This document shows positions 62,141-64,000 of a DNA stretch of 64,000 nt, one piece after another. The DNA is from Notoacmeibacter ruber (GTDB taxonomy: Bacteria; Pseudomonadota; Alphaproteobacteria; Rhizobiales; Rhizobiaceae), in contig NZ_RCWN01000001.1 in the NCBI RefSeq assembly GCF_003668555.1, positions 2,455,501 to 2,519,500 of the forward strand, in the 5' to 3' direction. A program made the position numbers and the translations under genes. A model generated the notes under the pieces. It had not been told where the DNA came from. It saw nothing but the letters and a program-made list of their open reading frames with translations, and ran no database searches. Numbering within the stretch: position 1 is the stretch's first letter; the number at the start of each line of letters is the position of its first letter.

Positions 62141-62157
62141 GCAAGTTTCGTTGCCTA
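62141..62157 (+). promoter_or_regulatory. CAAG-N7-NCCTA flagellar promoter element before flgE
   Basis: GCAAGTTTCGTTGCCTA ends 33 bases before the flgE start. A second GCAAG lies 15 bases upstream. Confidence 0.6.
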
Positions 62158-62190
62158 CTCTTCCGGAATGACTATCCGAGGGGATTGACG

Positions 62191-63459
62191 ATGAGCATTT
62201 TCGGCACGATGCAGACCAGTATCTCTGGCATGAACGCTCAGTCGAGCCGATTGTCCAGCGTAGCGGACAACATCGCCAATTCCGATACGGCGGGCTACAA
62301 GCGCCAGGGCACCAATTTTGCCACTCTGGTGACCGGCGGAAGCGCCGGAGGCAACACGTCCGGCGGCGTGATTACCTCAGGAACGATCGAAATCGAAGGT
62401 CAGGGCGTGCCGAAGACGACCTCGTCTTCGACCAATCTCGCCATTCTGGGCAGTGGCTTCTTTCTGGTCAGCGACGGCGTCAATAACGGCTTCATGACAC
62501 GGGCAGGAGCATTCGAACAGGATGCCGAAGGCTACCTGACCACACCCAACGGCTTCCGGCTTCAGGGCTACAGCATGGCCTCAGGCACGGTGCCTGTGCC
62601 AAACGGTCTTTCGGGTCTCGTCGATATTCAGATCAGCAAGGAGCCGCTACCACCGGTGGCGTCCACTCTCGGCACCTTCGCCGCGACATTCGACTCCCAG
62701 GCCGACATCGAAAGCGCCGCGGCGGCTGCCAATACCCTGCCGTCCGACAATGCAGCCGGCACGGTTTTCACTGGCAAGACGTCGATGGTCGCCTATGACA
62801 GCCTCGGCAACGAGGTGAAGCTCGACGTCTATGCAACGCGGACTGCCTCGGACGAATGGGAAATCACCATATACGACCAGGCCGATGCAAACTCTTCGCT
62901 CGAAGCATTTCCCTATGGCAATCCGGCTCTTGGCACCACGACCTTGCAGTTCGACACCGGCCTTGGTGAGCTGACGGCCGCTTCCCCCAAGAACATGACC
63001 ATCGCCGTGCCCAATGGCGAGAACCTTCAGCTCGACTTCAGCAAGATGAAGCTCGGCGCGCAGTTCACCGTCGATGATGCGTCGGTAAACGGCAATCCGC
63101 CGTCCAGCGCGATCGGCACCGAGATCAGTGAAGACGGGATTGTGAGGGTCACCTACGAGGACGGGTCGAACCGCGACCTCTACAAGATCGCTCTTGCGAC
63201 AGTCCCAAGCCCGACCAACCTGACGACCGTCACCGGCACCATGTTCAAGCAAAGCGTCGCATCAGGTGATGTCGAGGTCGGCTTTGCCGGTGCCGGCGGG
63301 TTCGGTCAGATCATGTCGTCTTCCCTCGAGCAGTCCAACGTCGACATCGCCGAAGAGTTGACGGAAATGATCCAGGCACAGCGCAGCTACACCGCCAATT
63401 CGAAAGTTTTCCAGACGGGATCCGAAATCATGGACGTCGTCGTCAATCTGAAACGCTAA
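62191..63459 (+). CDS. flgE: Flagellar hook protein FlgE
   Basis: FlgE polymerises into the hook. The 422-residue protein has the N-terminal SSRLSSVADNIANSDTAGYK and the C-terminal SSLEQSNVDIAEELTEMIQA. The ATG at 62191 is preceded by GAGGGG; a TTG two codons earlier is possible. Confidence 0.96.
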   Translation: MSIFGTMQTSISGMNAQSSRLSSVADNIANSDTAGYKRQGTNFATLVTGGSAGGNTSGGVITSGTIEIEGQGVPKTTSSSTNLAILGSGFFLVSDGVNNGFMTRAGAFEQDAEGYLTTPNGFRLQGYSMASGTVPVPNGLSGLVDIQISKEPLPPVASTLGTFAATFDSQADIESAAAAANTLPSDNAAGTVFTGKTSMVAYDSLGNEVKLDVYATRTASDEWEITIYDQADANSSLEAFPYGNPALGTTTLQFDTGLGELTAASPKNMTIAVPNGENLQLDFSKMKLGAQFTVDDASVNGNPPSSAIGTEISEDGIVRVTYEDGSNRDLYKIALATVPSPTNLTTVTGTMFKQSVASGDVEVGFAGAGGFGQIMSSSLEQSNVDIAEELTEMIQAQRSYTANSKVFQTGSEIMDVVVNLKR

Positions 63460-63507
63460 CATCGAAGGAGCCCATGACGGGCCTCCCGGTGCTTACCGGA
63501 GCGTAGA

Positions 63508-64000
63508 ATGTCCCTCACCGCTGCATTGATGAGTGCCCACGCGTCGATCTTCGATATTTCGCGACGCGTCAGTACTGTCTCATCGAACATTACGCGGGCG
63601 GACGATCCCAACTATGTGCGCCGCATTGCGGTCAACAATGTCGCCAATACAAACGGTGCAACGGGCACAAGCCGCGCGGCCTCGCCGCAGCTGGAGTTGA
63701 TGCGCCGCGAATCCATGACCGGTTCGGCGGGTGCCGAACTGACCGCCGAAAAGATGGCGCAGCTCTCCCGTCTGCTCGGCAATGCAGAGGGCGCGACCTC
63801 CGGCATGATGGAGGAACTTCAGTCCCGTCTTGAGCTCTATGCCGCGCAGCCGGCAGACGCGACGCTGGCGCAGTCGGTGGTCGGCCAGGCGGAGCAATTG
63901 TCGGCGACGATCCGTGCTAATTCTCAGTCGCTATACGGCTTCGCTCACGTCGTGGGCAGCGAGATAAAGGAAGAGGCCAGCAATCTTCAGCAATTGCTGG
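63508..64000 (+). CDS. flgK: Hook-associated protein FlgK, cut by the window end
   Basis: The frame from the ATG at 63508 is open to the last base (164 codons). It begins MSLTAALMSAHASIFDISRR, followed by SSNITRADDPNYVRRIA, the usual N-terminus of rhizobial FlgK, which joins hook and filament. GGAG lies 8 bases upstream, and flgE ends 48 bases earlier. Confidence 0.92.
   Translation, partial: MSLTAALMSAHASIFDISRRVSTVSSNITRADDPNYVRRIAVNNVANTNGATGTSRAASPQLELMRRESMTGSAGAELTAEKMAQLSRLLGNAEGATSGMMEELQSRLELYAAQPADATLAQSVVGQAEQLSATIRANSQSLYGFAHVVGSEIKEEASNLQQLL

Noticed and set aside
62141..62157. Reading the shared flagellar element as a sigma-54 promoter
   Set aside because: GG and GC motifs appear only on the strand opposite to transcription, and they are separated by 11 rather than 10 bases.
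63464..63490. Hairpin GGAGCCC/GGGCCTCC between flgE and flgK as a terminator
   Set aside because: No T-run follows, and flgE and flgK are normally co-transcribed.

Overview
The window is GC-rich, densely packed DNA from an alphaproteobacterium, most likely of the order Hyphomicrobiales (Rhizobiales). The chemotaxis operon has the same gene order as the Sinorhizobium meliloti che operon (icpA-like receptor, cheS, cheY1, cheA, cheW, cheR, cheB, cheY2, cheD, cheT). The motor genes include the rhizobial motC, motE and motD/fliK, and a Rem-type regulator sits before flgE. Species cannot be named from the sequence alone. I saw no tRNA, rRNA, CRISPR array, integrase or insertion sequence.

Layout. 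(1) 1-1752: the 3' end of a chemoreceptor and a small Cys-rich protein. (2) 1866-5272, minus strand: a compact polymorphic toxin locus. A phage MuF-like head domain is fused to a CdiA-type nuclease toxin, followed by two overlapping paralogous CdiI-like immunity genes and a second MuF-domain gene without a toxin. No other phage genes are present. (3) 5371-8856: ku and ligD for end joining. (4) 8976-15811: paaABCDE for phenylacetyl-CoA epoxidation, extended by a second ferritin-like PaaA/PaaC-family protein and a cytochrome P450, with the regulator paaX upstream. (5) 15966-20738: flhA, fliR, a FliJ-like coiled coil, the rod protein CheL, a FlgN-like protein and an anchored protein. (6) 20774-32131: a PAS chemoreceptor, a stand-alone LuxR-type HTH protein and the che operon. 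(7) 32352-64000: the main flagellar block, with motA-fliM-fliN-fliG-flhB on the minus strand, flgF-fliI and flgB to fliP on the plus strand, five flagellin genes, fliF, a FliH-like protein, motBC, fliK, a lytic transglycosylase, rem, flgE and the start of flgK.

How the parts work together. Regions 5 to 7 encode most of a flagellum (export gate, ATPase, C-ring, MS-ring, rod, hook, P- and L-rings, stators, filament) and its chemotaxis pathway. Several regulatory layers are visible. A 17-bp element (CAAG, 7 bases, then usually NCCTA) lies 25-41 bases before the start codons of flhA, motA, flgB, fliF and flgE, with a weaker copy before cheL. An 11-bp palindrome (GGCATGATGCC, one copy with a terminal mismatch) lies 65-74 bases before all five flagellin genes, and three of those genes share a leader hairpin over the ribosome-binding region. 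Two perfect TTAA-N7-TTAA (CtrA-type) sites precede the first flagellin. An inverted pair of 13-mers between paaX and paaA is a good PaaX operator candidate.

The most unusual features are the MuF toxin locus outside any visible prophage, the shared elements before flagellar operons and flagellins, and an acidic repeat protein after fliF that looks like a divergent FliH.
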